This document shows positions 19,814-29,810 of a stretch of 64,000 nucleotides of DNA, piece after piece. Under the pieces are notes generated by a model. That model saw nothing but the letters and a program-made list of their open reading frames with translations. It was not told the DNA's origin and ran no database searches. How positions within the stretch are numbered: position 1 is the stretch's first letter; every line of letters begins with the position of its first letter. The stretch is from Bifidobacterium aemilianum (lineage in GTDB: Bacteria > Actinomycetota > Actinomycetes > Actinomycetales > Bifidobacteriaceae): the NCBI RefSeq assembly GCF_003315635.1, contig NZ_PDCG01000003.1:62001-126000 (forward strand). Direction: 5' to 3'. The position numbers were made by a program, and so were the translations under genes.

Positions 19814-21276
19814 TTGCGCAGCGCCTCCTGCATGACTTCCTTCATAATCGGTCCTGCTGCCAGAGAGCCCAGGGTGCTGACGTTATGGATGACCACCGCC
19901 ACGGCGATCTGGGGCTTGTCGGCGGGTGCGAAGCCTATGACCCAGCCGTCCACGCTCTCGTTGTGAAGCCCGATCTGGGCTGTGCCGGTCTTGGCCGCCA
20001 CTGGGACGCCGGGAATGATCAGGTTGGGGTTCCCCTTGGTCACCACAGCCTCCATCATGTCCGTGAGCTTGGAGGAGGTTTGGGGGCTGAAGGCCCGTGA
20101 CATGGTCGAGGGCTTGGTCTTCGAGAGGACCGACAGGTCGTTGGAGCGTACACGGTCCACCAGGGTGGGGCGCATGAGCGTGCCCCCGTTGGCGATCGCC
20201 GAGGCGACCATGGCGTTCTGCAGGGGGGTCTCCAGCACGTCTCCCTGGCCTATGGAGCTGATGGCCAGCTTGTCGTCGGTCAGGTTGCTGGGGAACTTGG
20301 AGGCCACGGCCTTCATGGGGTGGCCCGTCGTGTCTGATCCATCAATGGTCACGGAGCTGCCAAAGCCCAGCTTCTTGGCCTGGTCCTCGATGGCGCTGGA
20401 CCCCATCTGCAGCCCCAACTGGGCGAAGGCAGTGTTGGATGAGTAGGCCAGGGCGTCGCGGAAGGAGATCTGGCCGTTGCTGCCGTTGGCTGCGCCCTCC
20501 ACGTTGGTCAGCTGGGTGGAGGTGTTGGGAAGGGTATAGGAAGCTCCGGCGGGAATCTCCGTGTCCGGCTCGTATCGGCCCGATTCCAAGGCCGCTGCGG
20601 CAACCACGGTCTTGAAGGTGGACCCGGGTGGGTAGAGCTGGGAGGCCGCCCGGTTGAGCATGGGGTTGGATTCGTCGGCGGTGATGGCTGAATATGCCTC
20701 ATTGACCTTGGCGGTGTCGTGGGAGGCCAGGAGGTTGGGGTCGTAGGTGGGCGAGTTGACCATGGCCAGAATCCTGCCGGTTTTGGGCTCGATGGCCACC
20801 AGAGCCCCGTCCTTGCCGTCTAGCTGCTCGTAGGCCTTGGCCTGGAGTTTGGGATTGATGGAGGTCTCGATGGAGGCCCCCTTGTTGTCGTTGCCGGCCA
20901 GGAGGGTCTTAAAGCGCTCCCAGAAGAGGGAGTCGGCCTGTCCGCTCAGAAGCTCGTTGCGGGAGGCTTCGATGCCACGGTCGGCCCGCTGGCTGATGGA
21001 GAAGAAGCCGGTGACCGGGGCGTACAGTTCGCCGTTGCTGTAGGAGCGCTGGTACTCAAAGGCATCGTTGATGGGGTCCGACTTGGCGATCACCGTACCA
21101 TCGGAGGCCAGTATGGAGCCCCTGGGCGCACCGAACTCATGGTAGAGGGCCCGGCGGTTGCGGGGGTCGTTGTTGAGCTTGTTGGCCGATATGGCGGTGA
21201 TGATCGAACTGGACATGCCCAGGATCGTGAAGAGGACGATGACCGCTGTGAAGAGCTGGCGGAGGCTTTTGTTCAT
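19810..21276 (-). CDS. pbpA: Penicillin-binding protein (transpeptidase), PbpA type
   Basis: A 488-residue class B penicillin-binding protein that crosslinks peptidoglycan. An N-terminal membrane anchor (residues 5-30) is followed by a dimerisation-like segment and a transpeptidase domain. The three active-site motifs are STFK (PPGSTFKTVVAAAAL), SSN (YSSNTAFAQLG) and KTGTA near the C-terminus. It sits downstream of rodA with a four-base overlap, the usual SEDS-PBP pairing for elongation. Confidence 0.95.
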   Translation of the reverse strand: MNKSLRQLFTAVIVLFTILGMSSSIITAISANKLNNDPRNRRALYHEFGAPRGSILASDGTVIAKSDPINDAFEYQRSYSNGELYAPVTGFFSISQRADRGIEASRNELLSGQADSLFWERFKTLLAGNDNKGASIETSINPKLQAKAYEQLDGKDGALVAIEPKTGRILAMVNSPTYDPNLLASHDTAKVNEAYSAITADESNPMLNRAASQLYPPGSTFKTVVAAAALESGRYEPDTEIPAGASYTLPNTSTQLTNVEGAANGSNGQISFRDALAYSSNTAFAQLGLQMGSSAIEDQAKKLGFGSSVTIDGSDTTGHPMKAVASKFPSNLTDDKLAISSIGQGDVLETPLQNAMVASAIANGGTLMRPTLVDRVRSNDLSVLSKTKPSTMSRAFSPQTSSKLTDMMEAVVTKGNPNLIIPGVPVAAKTGTAQIGLHNESVDGWVIGFAPADKPQIAVAVVIHNVSTLGSLAAGPIMKEVMQEALRK

Positions 21277-22856
21277 TTGGCGCCTCCTTTCGGGTCGACT
21301 GCTGGGCGGGAGATGTGCGGGACTTGCGGGGGTTCGGGAATGGGCAGGCTGGCGAAGCTGGAGGTGTGTGCCAGTTCGGCATCCTCACCATCGTCGTAAC
21401 CTCCGCCGGTCTCAATCGGGGCCTGAGCCGTTTCGGCGGCACTGCTGGAGGACGTGCGGGGCTTGGCCTGCCGGTCCTTGTCACTGCCATGGGTCTTGAG
21501 CTCGTGGTCACGTAGGACGGCCAGGGCCTCGTACTGGAAGGTGTCGGACAGGGTCTCCGGCTCTGGCTTGTTGGCCGAGTTGGACATGACGATCAGGAGG
21601 GCCGCCAGCAGGTAGTTGGCGATGAGTGAGGAGCCGCCCGCCGCCATATAGGGCAGGGTCAGGCCGGTCAGGGGAATGACCAGGGTGATGCCGCCAACCA
21701 CGGTGAAGACCTGGAAGGCCATGGTGAAGACCAGACCCGAGGCCAGGAGTTTGCCGAAGCCGTCGGTGATCTTCATGGCCGTGATGAAACCGGAGGCGAT
21801 GATGATCAGGTAGAGGGCCAGGACGGCCAGGAGCCCGGTCAGGCCCAGCTCCTCGCCAAGGGAGGCGTAGATGAAGTCGGAGTTGGCGAACTGGGTCAGG
21901 GCTGGGTGCCCCTGGCCGATGCCAGTGCCGACCATGCCGCCCGAGGCCAGGCCGAAGATGCCGGTGACTATCTGCCAGGATCCGCCGGGGGAACGGTTGT
22001 AGACCTCATTGTCGAAGGGGTGGAGCCAGGAGCCGACCCGGTAGCCCACATGGGGGAAGATGTGGACGGCGACCACCGCCGACAGCACGAAGGCCACAGC
22101 GCCGATGGCCAGCCAGCTTTTACGGCCGGTGGCCACGTAGAGCATGGCCACAAACATGGCGAAGAACATGAGGGAGGTGCCCAGATCATGCTGGACCACC
22201 AGAACGCCCATGGAGGCGGCCCAGACGATGACTATGGGTCCCAGGTCCTTGATGCGGGGGAACTGGATGCCCAGGAACCTCTTGCCCCCCACGGCCAGCT
22301 GGTCACGGTGGTCGAAGAGGTAGGCGGCGAAGAAGAAGGCCAGGAAGAGCTTGGCGAACTCAGCCGGCTGCAGGGTGTGCGAGCCGAAGCCGATCCAGAT
22401 GCGTGCACCACCGATCTCCTTGCCCAGGCCCGGAATCATGGGCGAAAGCAGGAGAGCCAGGCCCACGACCATGCTCACGTAGGAGAAGCGGCGCAGAATC
22501 CGGTAATCCCTAAGCAGGGTGATGAGCAGACAGGTGAGGGCCAGGGCTATGCAGACCCAGATCAGCTGCCGGAAGGCCACCGAGGTTTTGTTCTCCTCAT
22601 CAATGCGGGCGATCATCATGGAGCCCACTGCGGTGAGCAGCAGGACGCAGGGCAGGATGGACTGGCTGGCATAGGGCTGGAACTTGAGTAGGAGGGCCCA
22701 GAGCAGCATGAAGAGGCCGGCGATGATGGCCAGCAGGACCGCATATTCAGGCGGGAAGTGGCCCAGGGTGCGTTCAAACATCTGGAAGTAGGCCAGGAAG
22801 CTGACCAGCATGGCGGCCAGGAGCAGGGATACCTGGCGCAGACGGGTGAGCAACAT
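21273..22856 (-). CDS. rodA: FtsW/RodA/SpoVE family SEDS glycosyltransferase
   Basis: A 527-residue polytopic protein of about 10-12 helices that polymerises lipid II with its partner PBP. Signatures include PAEFAKLFLAFFFAAYL, the extracellular SEDS loop YQ/NRSPGGSWQIVTGIFGLASGGMVGTGIGQG and SDFIYASLGEELGLTGLLAV. The cytoplasmic C-terminal ~100 residues are polar and low-complexity. Its ATG overlaps the pstP stop by one base (TGATG), and its stop overlaps the pbpA start. Confidence 0.94.
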   Translation of the reverse strand: MLLTRLRQVSLLLAAMLVSFLAYFQMFERTLGHFPPEYAVLLAIIAGLFMLLWALLLKFQPYASQSILPCVLLLTAVGSMMIARIDEENKTSVAFRQLIWVCIALALTCLLITLLRDYRILRRFSYVSMVVGLALLLSPMIPGLGKEIGGARIWIGFGSHTLQPAEFAKLFLAFFFAAYLFDHRDQLAVGGKRFLGIQFPRIKDLGPIVIVWAASMGVLVVQHDLGTSLMFFAMFVAMLYVATGRKSWLAIGAVAFVLSAVVAVHIFPHVGYRVGSWLHPFDNEVYNRSPGGSWQIVTGIFGLASGGMVGTGIGQGHPALTQFANSDFIYASLGEELGLTGLLAVLALYLIIIASGFITAMKITDGFGKLLASGLVFTMAFQVFTVVGGITLVIPLTGLTLPYMAAGGSSLIANYLLAALLIVMSNSANKPEPETLSDTFQYEALAVLRDHELKTHGSDKDRQAKPRTSSSSAAETAQAPIETGGGYDDGEDAELAHTSSFASLPIPEPPQVPHISRPAVDPKGGAK

Positions 22857-24463
22857 CAGGACTGGCCTCCCTGCTGGGTGCTGGCCGGGTCGCTGGGGTG
22901 CTCGGTTTCCGTCGGGGTCGCTGGGGTTGTTGGGGCTGCTGTGTCAGTTGGTGCCGGCTTGTCCTTGGAACCCCTGGCCTCTTTGTCTTTGACCTGGGAC
23001 TTTTTCTCGGCTTGCTTCAGCCGCTTGCCCTCCCGCTGGATCAGCTTGGCATGGCTCCGGGCCTCAGTCAGACTGTCCACGGCGATGCCCTCGTCCAACT
23101 GGTCCCGCCAGGACTGGGGCAGGGAGGAGATGGATATGGAGGTCCGCTCGACCTGGTGGGAGAGACCGGCCCCGAAAAGGTTGGTGTTGACCCCCTGGTA
23201 GATGGTCACATAACCATCGCCATTACCCAGGTAGTACTTGGACTGGCTCCAATGGTAGGCACCGAAGGCGCCGGACGACAGGGCCAGGAGCAGGGCCAGG
23301 ATGCCGGTGAGCACCCACAGCCGCCGCCGACGCTTGCGCTTGCGGGCGGCCTGGTGCTTCTCCTCCTGCTTGTGGTGGATGACCTGGGCCACTTCCGGGT
23401 CGTTGGGGTCGGCGCTGATGCGGCCGTTCTCCTTCTGCACCACGGGAATCTCGCCGGTGTCGACCGTGATCTTCTCACCGGTCTCCTCACGGACGGCCGA
23501 GGGTTGGGCCAGACGGCTGACCGGCTGGTCGTCGTCCGGGTACTGGGTCAGGGCGGCCGCCCGTTGGGCTGGGGAGTTCTTGCCCTCGACCAGGGCAGGG
23601 GCCGAGGCGACTGGCTCATTGATGATGTCCGCTATGGCCTCCAGGGAGGCTGAGGCGGCACCGCCGACCAGGGGGGTCTGGTGGGGGATGTCGAAGGCAT
23701 CCGCATCCAGGGCCAGGGTGGCGTCGGCTATCACGGCGGTCACATTGTCGGTGGAACCCGCCTTCAGAGCCATGGATACCAGTTCCTGGGCGCACTGGCC
23801 CTGGTCCGCCACGGTGGAGAGGGTCTCCTCTATGGTCGAATCCTCCAGCACGCCGCACAGGCCGTCGGAGCACAGCAGCCAACGGTCCGCCGGATGGGCC
23901 TTGCGGATGGCGATGTCGGGCCGGGGGTCAATGTCGAAATCACCCAGCACCCGCATGACCACGTTGCGCTGGGGGTGGTTGCGGCCCTCAGATTCAGTGA
24001 TCCGGTCGGTGTCAATCAGGTGCTGGACATAGCTATGGTCGGAGGTCATCCGGGTCAGCTTGCCCTGCCGCAGCAGGTAGGCTCGGGAGTCGCCGATATG
24101 GGCCAGGACCCACCAGCCGGACACCAGGGCCAGGCTGGTCACGGTGGTGCCCATGCCGGCCAGTGAGCGTTCGCGCTTGGCCTTGCCGACAATGGCGTCG
24201 TGGGCGGCCATGATCGAGGTCTCCAACATTGAGGAGACGGCCTCCACGTCGCCGCCCATGTCATCCTTCTCGATATGGGCCAGGGAGCGGATGGCGATGG
24301 TCGATGCCGTGTCGCCGCCAGCATGCCCGCCCATGCCGTCGCAGATGGCCACCAGGCGTTCGCCGGCGAAGGAGGAATCCTGGTTGTTGCTGCGTACGGT
24401 GCCCACGTCCGAGACAGAGGTGGAATAGAGGAAGAGCGGCTGTGAACTGGCGGAATTTGGCAT
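22856..24463 (-). CDS. pstP: PP2C-type Ser/Thr phosphatase PstP
   Basis: A 535-residue membrane phosphatase opposing PknA and PknB. The PP2C domain (about 10-245) carries CDGMGGHAGGDTAS, AHIGDSRAYLLRQG, LLCSDGLCGVLED and STDNVTAVIADA, which supply the metal-binding aspartates. A long linker leads to one helix (about 380-402, LWVLTGILALLLALSSGAFG). An extracytoplasmic part of ~130 residues follows, ending in a Thr/Pro/Glu-rich tail. Three bases or fewer separate it from its neighbours except a short gap to fhaB. Confidence 0.95.
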   Translation of the reverse strand: MPNSASSQPLFLYSTSVSDVGTVRSNNQDSSFAGERLVAICDGMGGHAGGDTASTIAIRSLAHIEKDDMGGDVEAVSSMLETSIMAAHDAIVGKAKRERSLAGMGTTVTSLALVSGWWVLAHIGDSRAYLLRQGKLTRMTSDHSYVQHLIDTDRITESEGRNHPQRNVVMRVLGDFDIDPRPDIAIRKAHPADRWLLCSDGLCGVLEDSTIEETLSTVADQGQCAQELVSMALKAGSTDNVTAVIADATLALDADAFDIPHQTPLVGGAASASLEAIADIINEPVASAPALVEGKNSPAQRAAALTQYPDDDQPVSRLAQPSAVREETGEKITVDTGEIPVVQKENGRISADPNDPEVAQVIHHKQEEKHQAARKRKRRRRLWVLTGILALLLALSSGAFGAYHWSQSKYYLGNGDGYVTIYQGVNTNLFGAGLSHQVERTSISISSLPQSWRDQLDEGIAVDSLTEARSHAKLIQREGKRLKQAEKKSQVKDKEARGSKDKPAPTDTAAPTTPATPTETEHPSDPASTQQGGQS

Positions 24464-24470
24464 CAGTGGC

Positions 24471-25010
24471 TCACCTCAATTCAAAGGTTGTGGCGCCGAT
24501 GCGTACCGGAACGCCGGCAGGCAGGATGGTGGGCTCATTGATGCGCCGTTGGCTGACCACGGTGCCGTTGGTGGAGTTCAGGTCCTCGATGACCCAATCT
24601 TGGGAACCTTGGCCGAGGAAGATTCTGGCATGGTGGGAGGAGACGAATTCATCGTCCAGCACCACGGTGTTTGAGGCGGAGCGGCCCAGGCTGATGGTCT
24701 GCCCACTCAGGGGTATTGAGGTGCCGGCCAGGGGGCCGTCGATGACCACCAGCAGACTGGGGTTGATGCCGCCGGACCCAGGCTGGCTGACCTGGGGATT
24801 GCCGGTGGGCATGGTCGCCATCACAGGAGTGGCAGGGGGCTGGCTGGTCTTGAGGGACTTGCGCTCCTTGCGCCTCCGGGCCCTGGACTTGCGTGGGCTG
24901 AACGCGGCTATATCCCTGTGCAGGGACCGGGCCACCAGCCATACGAAGACCCACAGCAGGATCAGGAATCCATACTTGAGAATGGCGAATGTCAGTTCGG
25001 TGATCATCAT
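24471..25010 (-). CDS. fhaB: FHA-domain membrane protein FhaB
   Basis: A 179-residue protein with an N-terminal membrane helix (about 3-25), a basic linker (RKSRARRRKERKS) and a C-terminal FHA domain (about 90-178). FHA core motifs LGRSASNTVVLDDEFVSSHHA and LNSTNGTVV are intact, so it should bind phosphothreonine on PknA/PknB targets. FhaB homologues bind phosphorylated partners in the divisome; that role is inferred from operon position. Confidence 0.93.
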   Translation of the reverse strand: MMITELTFAILKYGFLILLWVFVWLVARSLHRDIAAFSPRKSRARRRKERKSLKTSQPPATPVMATMPTGNPQVSQPGSGGINPSLLVVIDGPLAGTSIPLSGQTISLGRSASNTVVLDDEFVSSHHARIFLGQGSQDWVIEDLNSTNGTVVSQRRINEPTILPAGVPVRIGATTFELR

Positions 25011-25035
25011 AAGCTGTTGTGCCCGCTCCTCGCTG

Positions 25036-25737
25036 TTACTCCTGATCCTGAGATGAGGCCCAGTACAGGATGCGGGTGCGGCCGATGGTGATGGTGTTGC
25101 CGTCCAGCAGCGTCGCCGCCGGCACCTGATGGCCTTCTACGTATGTTCCATTGGTGGAGCCTAGATCCCTGGCGATGACTCCCTTGTCGGTGATGTCGAT
25201 CTCCAGGTGGTTGCGTGAGATGCCCGGATCGTCGATGACGATGTCGGAGCCGGATCCTCGGCCCACGACCGTCTTGGGCTTGGTGAGCAGATACTGGCTG
25301 CCATTGATCTCCAGCATGGGGCTGTCTTGGGTCTGCTCGTCCGTGGTGACGGGCACGGCGTTGCCCTGGACGGATTCCGATACCAGGTTAAAGCTGCCCT
25401 TGGAGAGGTCCAGGTCCTCCTCGAAGATCACGACGACCGGGCCCACGAAGGCGTAGTGTTGGCCCTTGGCGTACTGGGTCAGATTCTCCGCCAGCTCATT
25501 GGCCAGGGTTTCCGATCCCCAGGACTCGATACGGTCGAAGTCAGGGGTGCTCAGCCTGAAGCGGTACTCGTTGGGAGCCACGGTGCGGTCGCGGCCCACA
25601 GGCATGGCCTCGGCGTCGATCTCACGTTCGAGGGCGCTGGAAAGGTCGACAGGCTGCAGGTCTTTAGACCCGAATTTCGCGAACACTCCGTTCACGGCAC
25701 CTTCGACGCTCTTTTCAAAACGGTCGAGAACGCTCAT
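25036..25737 (-). CDS. fhaA: DUF3662 and FHA domain protein FhaA
   Basis: A 233-residue cytoplasmic protein: an N-terminal DUF3662 domain (about 1-115, beginning MSVLDRFEKSVEGAVNGVFAK) and a C-terminal FHA domain (about 135-233) with VVGRGSGSDIVIDDPGISRNHLE and DLGSTNGTYVEGH. FhaA homologues regulate peptidoglycan synthesis by binding phosphorylated MviN. It is the first gene of the leftward operon; AAAGGGG precedes the ATG. Confidence 0.94.
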   Translation of the reverse strand: MSVLDRFEKSVEGAVNGVFAKFGSKDLQPVDLSSALEREIDAEAMPVGRDRTVAPNEYRFRLSTPDFDRIESWGSETLANELAENLTQYAKGQHYAFVGPVVVIFEEDLDLSKGSFNLVSESVQGNAVPVTTDEQTQDSPMLEINGSQYLLTKPKTVVGRGSGSDIVIDDPGISRNHLEIDITDKGVIARDLGSTNGTYVEGHQVPAATLLDGNTITIGRTRILYWASSQDQE

Positions 25738-26314
25738 AGTGACCCCTTTCTATCTCTATCTATCCTACGCGGCGGTGTGAATCGGGTTGAAAAGCCTTGC
25801 AATTCTTGCAATTTCTCCATTGGATGGGCCAATTTTCCCAGCAGGAGTGGTCCCGTAGGGAATCCAGCCCGGACCGTACCGGTTCGGGGGAGGTGAGGAG
25901 GGACAGGCATGGCTGGGCCGTTGATGGTTTCCGATTTTGGTGACTTTTTCATGACGATGGTTGGTGACCGGTAAGGCATGTCACGCGAAAGGCACCCTCC
26001 TCCAGGACCCAGGATGGCGTGCCCGTGGCATGGTTGGCCTCCTTCTGTCATGGAGCCGCCCATAGCCCTTCTGCACCCTGACGGCCGTCTGGCCGGTCAA
26101 TGAACACCTTCCGCCAATCATGCGGTCGCAGACGTAAGGCTGAATGTCAGATAGCCGATGGAGCTCACGGTGTGAACCGCCCCGTCCGGACCGATACCTA
26201 ATGAAAGTCGATGGGATGCCAACGGCGTTTGAATCATTCCTGAATGGCGGCATGTTCCTAGCCGGCCTACCCCGGGCATCCGCCTTGACTGGGTGTGTAG
26301 GTAGTTTTGGGACC
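25738..26314. other. Intergenic region upstream of fhaA and the S9 peptidase
   Basis: These 577 bases hold the divergent promoters of the fhaA operon and the peptidase gene. Open frames exist but lack ribosome-binding sites and family resemblance. A TAGTTT hexamer at 26302-26307, 7 bases before ATG 26315, is the likely -10 of the peptidase. No repeat or hairpin of note is seen. Confidence 0.5.
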
Positions 26315-28741
26315 ATGGCGGAACCAATGGATGCGAAGGATGTGGTAGCGATGCAGGCGATTGAGGATTTTCCGGCCCGTAAAGCCCGGACCTTGCGATT
26401 CAGCTGTGGGGCGCCTCGCTCGGCACGGCTGATAGGAGACGGTCGCAGGGCCCTTTTCCTGCGGTCCCGAGGCTCGGAGGATTTGGTGACGGCCTTGTGG
26501 ATGAGTCTTGTCAATGGGCCCGGGGCGGATGGAGAACCGGCGCATCAGGAGCTGTTGCTGGCCGACCCCCGTGAGCTGCTGGCTGATGCTGATGAAGAGC
26601 GGCTGCCGGATGAGGAAAGGGCCAGACGCGAGCGTGCCCGGGAGGGCGGTCAGGGCATTGTCTCCTATTCAGTGGATGAGGCCGGTCGGAAAATCGTCTT
26701 CACCATCAACGGCCAGCTCTTTCTGACCACAATCGACCCAGATGGCCAGGGTTCCAACACCCGTCAACTGGCCACGGACAGTCTTGGGGCGGATGGCTCC
26801 CCCTGGCTTCCTGTCATCAACCCGGAGATTTCGCCGGATGGCAGGATGGTCGCCTACACGACCGGCCGGCGGCTGGTAATGGTGAGGATTGATGACCGTG
26901 AGGGGCTGGATGCCGACAATGCTGAGCGGCTGGCCTACCATGACCGGGTCTGTGGCCTGGCGGATGTCTCGGACCGTGCGGACTGGTTGCCTGGGGCGGG
27001 CTCTGGGGCGAGCGATTCGGACGAGACTTGGAAATTGGGCTTGGCTGAGTTCATCGCCGGTGAGGAGATGGATCGGTACGCGGGTTTCTGGTGGTCGCCG
27101 GATTCCCGGGCCTTGCTCTTCGAGGTCTTCGACAGTTCGCCCGAGCCGGTCTGGTATATCAGTGATCCGGCCAATCCCGACCGGCCCGCGGCCAGCCGCC
27201 GTTACGCCCAGGCCCTCAGGGCCAATGCTCGGGTCTACCTGGCTGAGGTCAGGCTGGCCTTCGACACCCAGGGTGCCTATGTTTCCCGTGAAACATTCCC
27301 GATTGACTGGGATAGTGAGGGCTACGAATACCTGGCGGCAGTCAGCTGGACCGGCGGGCACCGGCCGATAATCCTGGTGCAGAACCGGACCCAAAGCAAG
27401 GACCAGGTCTTGGAAATCCTGGAATCCGGCCATACCAGACTTCTTGAGGCCCATGTCAACGACCATTGGCTGGACCTGCTGCCCGGCACCCCTGCACTGA
27501 CCCCTGACGGCCGTCTGATCTGCGCCTTCAATGACTTGGAGGCCGACAGCAACCGGCTGACCTGTGACGGCAGGCCCTGCACGCCGGCGGGTTGGCAGGT
27601 CCGGTCGCTCTTGGACGTGGCCGATGACAGTCTGCTGGTGACCGCCTCCAAGGACCCCAAAACCATTGACCTGCTAGAGATACCCCTGGGCTGTCCCGGG
27701 CAGGGGGAGGAGACGCAGGTCCGTGTGCTCAACCCCTCCCCAGGTATCTGGACTGGCTCGCGGGTCGGCGGCCAGCTGCTCATGACCGGCCGGACCATGG
27801 AATCGCCTGCCCCCATAATGACTCACCTGGGCCACTCCATCGCCTCCATGGCTGCGGAGCCCGGCTTTAGCCCACAGACCCGCTTTGTGGAACTGGGTGC
27901 CCACCGTTTACAGACGGCCATCACCTATCCGTCCGCGCAAAGCCCGTACGCCCAGGCCGAGCGGCTGCCGGTCCTCCTCAAGCCCTATGGGGGCCCGGGC
28001 CACCAGGAGGTCATGCTCAGCCAGTCCCACTACTGGGATTCCCAATGGTGGGCGGACCAAGGCTTCCTGGTCGTCACCGCAGACGGTCGCGGCACCACCG
28101 GACGTGGCCCCGCCTGGGACCGGGCCATCCATAAGGAGATGAAGGCGGTGACCCTGGCGGACCAGGTCGAGGCGGTCCAGGCCCTGGCCGAGGCCGAACC
28201 CAAGGCGGACACCGGCCGGGTGGCCATGATCGGCTGGTCCTACGGGGGCTTCCTATCCGCGCTCGCCGTGCTTGAGGCGCCGGACGTCATCCATGCCGCC
28301 TGCGCAGGCGCCCCGCCCACCGACTGGTCCCTCTACGACACCCACTACACCGAGCGCTACCTAGGCTTGGATCCGCAGACCTACGAGCGCAACAGCATCA
28401 TCAGGGACGCCCCGGCCCTGCGCCGGCCGCTCCTCCTGATCCACGGCTTCGCCGACGACAATGTGAGCATCGCCAACTCCCTGCGGCTCTCCCAGGCCCT
28501 CATGGCGGCTGGCCGGCCCCACAGCTTCCTGCCCCTGACCGGCATCACCCATATGACCAACGATGAGACCGTGGCCCGGAACCTGCTGATCATGCAGCGG
28601 GACTTCCTCTACCAGGCCTTGGGCATGGAGGCGGGCGGGGCCCAGAGCCCGGCCAGGGCTGAGAGCGACTGTGCCGCTGGCCGGCGGCCACTGGTGGAAG
28701 GGAGAGGTTCCAGGCACCAAGGGGCCCTGCGGGTAAGCTGA
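26315..28741 (+). CDS. S9 family serine peptidase (prolyl oligopeptidase/DPP-IV type)
   Basis: An ~808-residue cytoplasmic peptidase without a signal peptide. The first two thirds form a beta-propeller-like region (IVSYSVDEAGRKIVFTING; WWSPDSRALLFEVFD). The C-terminal third is the alpha/beta-hydrolase domain with catalytic Ser in GWSYGGFLSALAV, Asp in HGFADDNVSIANS and His in GITHMTNDE. Family members release N-terminal dipeptides, often after proline. The start at 26315 is chosen because TAGTTT lies 7 bases upstream; a farther upstream frame looks non-coding. A near-perfect parS lies inside the gene at 27280. Confidence 0.9.
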   Translation: MAEPMDAKDVVAMQAIEDFPARKARTLRFSCGAPRSARLIGDGRRALFLRSRGSEDLVTALWMSLVNGPGADGEPAHQELLLADPRELLADADEERLPDEERARRERAREGGQGIVSYSVDEAGRKIVFTINGQLFLTTIDPDGQGSNTRQLATDSLGADGSPWLPVINPEISPDGRMVAYTTGRRLVMVRIDDREGLDADNAERLAYHDRVCGLADVSDRADWLPGAGSGASDSDETWKLGLAEFIAGEEMDRYAGFWWSPDSRALLFEVFDSSPEPVWYISDPANPDRPAASRRYAQALRANARVYLAEVRLAFDTQGAYVSRETFPIDWDSEGYEYLAAVSWTGGHRPIILVQNRTQSKDQVLEILESGHTRLLEAHVNDHWLDLLPGTPALTPDGRLICAFNDLEADSNRLTCDGRPCTPAGWQVRSLLDVADDSLLVTASKDPKTIDLLEIPLGCPGQGEETQVRVLNPSPGIWTGSRVGGQLLMTGRTMESPAPIMTHLGHSIASMAAEPGFSPQTRFVELGAHRLQTAITYPSAQSPYAQAERLPVLLKPYGGPGHQEVMLSQSHYWDSQWWADQGFLVVTADGRGTTGRGPAWDRAIHKEMKAVTLADQVEAVQALAEAEPKADTGRVAMIGWSYGGFLSALAVLEAPDVIHAACAGAPPTDWSLYDTHYTERYLGLDPQTYERNSIIRDAPALRRPLLLIHGFADDNVSIANSLRLSQALMAAGRPHSFLPLTGITHMTNDETVARNLLIMQRDFLYQALGMEAGGAQSPARAESDCAAGRRPLVEGRGSRHQGALRVS
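27280..27295. other. parS-like site inside the S9 peptidase gene
   Basis: TGTTTCCCGTGAAACA differs from the exact parS at 2521 by one base (A to C at position 7). The flanks are coding. parS sites inside genes and with single changes are common in other bacteria. The spacing to the exact site is about 25 kb. Confidence 0.75.
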
Positions 28742-28745
28742 ACCT

Positions 28746-29807
28746 ATGAGGATACCGCTGATTGACGAACAGGATTATCGGTCCCAGATGGAGGGGCGGG
28801 TGCTGCCAGCCCTGGCCCGCTGCCGGGTTGAGGGGTGGATGGACCCGGCCCGTCTACCTGGCCAGGAGCAGCCCAGCGGCCGGCTCCACTACTTGTACTA
28901 TGACTCCCGGGCCTTTGACGGCCTCGACATCGAAGGTGCTGTGGGGAGCTTCCACGGGACCATCGTCATATCACATGGCTTCACCGAATTCGCGGAGAAG
29001 TATTCGGAGATGGTCTGGTATTTCCTCCTGGCCGGCTACTCGGTCTGCGTGCTGGAGCACCGGGGCCACGGTCATTCCATCCATGACATCAAGGACCCCT
29101 CCCTGGTGTGGATCGACGACTGGCGCCGCTATGTGGCCGACCTGGCCAAATTCTCCTCGACCATCGGGCAGCAGTATGCCGACGAATCGCCCCTCTACCT
29201 CTATGCCCACTCCATGGGTGGCGGCATCGGTGCTGCCCTGCTGGAGGAGCATCCTGACCTCTTCGACAAGGCCGTCCTGTCCAGCCCCATGATCGCCCCG
29301 GATACCGGCGTTCCCAACTGGCTGGCCAGGGTGGCGGCCGCAGCCATGTGCACCATCGGGCAAGACAAGCGTATGGTTCCCGGTCATGCGCCCTTCTGTG
29401 AGGACCAGGACCTCTCTGGGTACGAAGGAGCCTCAGCGGCCAGGGTCTCCTGGTACCACCGGCAACGCCTGGCGGATACCAGCTACCAGACCAATGCGGC
29501 GACCTTCGGTTGGCTGCGTGAGGCCCTGCGGCTCTCCCGGGCCATCATGCGCCCCGAGGCCTGCGGGCGGGTGGAGACCCCCAGCCTCCTCTTCCAGGCC
29601 GGACGTGACACCTGGGTCAGGAATGGGGCCGAGGACCGTTTCGCCAAACAGGTCACCGCCGCCGGTGGCAACGTCGAACTGGTCCGCTTCGCGGACTCGG
29701 CCCATGAGATCTTCTCCATGCCCAACCGCACCTTGGAGCCCTACCTTCAGCGGATCCTCGGCTATTTCCAGGCCCCTACGGTCCCCTCTCTCATTGACGA
29801 CGAATAG
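28746..29807 (+). CDS. Alpha/beta hydrolase, lysophospholipase/monoglyceride-lipase type
   Basis: A 353-residue serine hydrolase. The oxyanion region is IVISHGFTEFAEKYSEM, the nucleophile elbow AHSMGGGIGAALLE, and late Asp and His lie in LFQAGRDTWV and FADSAHEIFSM. The pattern LEHRGHGHS is typical of PldB/monoacylglycerol lipase relatives, so the probable substrates are lysophospholipids or monoglycerides. The start lies five bases after the S9 stop. TAAGCT ends 6 bases before ATG, so it may also be transcribed as a leaderless message. Confidence 0.86.
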   Translation: MRIPLIDEQDYRSQMEGRVLPALARCRVEGWMDPARLPGQEQPSGRLHYLYYDSRAFDGLDIEGAVGSFHGTIVISHGFTEFAEKYSEMVWYFLLAGYSVCVLEHRGHGHSIHDIKDPSLVWIDDWRRYVADLAKFSSTIGQQYADESPLYLYAHSMGGGIGAALLEEHPDLFDKAVLSSPMIAPDTGVPNWLARVAAAAMCTIGQDKRMVPGHAPFCEDQDLSGYEGASAARVSWYHRQRLADTSYQTNAATFGWLREALRLSRAIMRPEACGRVETPSLLFQAGRDTWVRNGAEDRFAKQVTAAGGNVELVRFADSAHEIFSMPNRTLEPYLQRILGYFQAPTVPSLIDDE

Positions 29808-29810
29808 GGC

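Noticed and set aside
26144..26314. Upstream extension of the S9 peptidase
   Set aside because: The added 57 residues have no family resemblance, and a -10-like hexamer lies just before 26315.
25981..26514. A 177-residue minus-strand frame overlapping the S9 peptidase 5' end
   Set aside because: It overlaps a clear gene, lacks a ribosome-binding site and has no recognisable domain.
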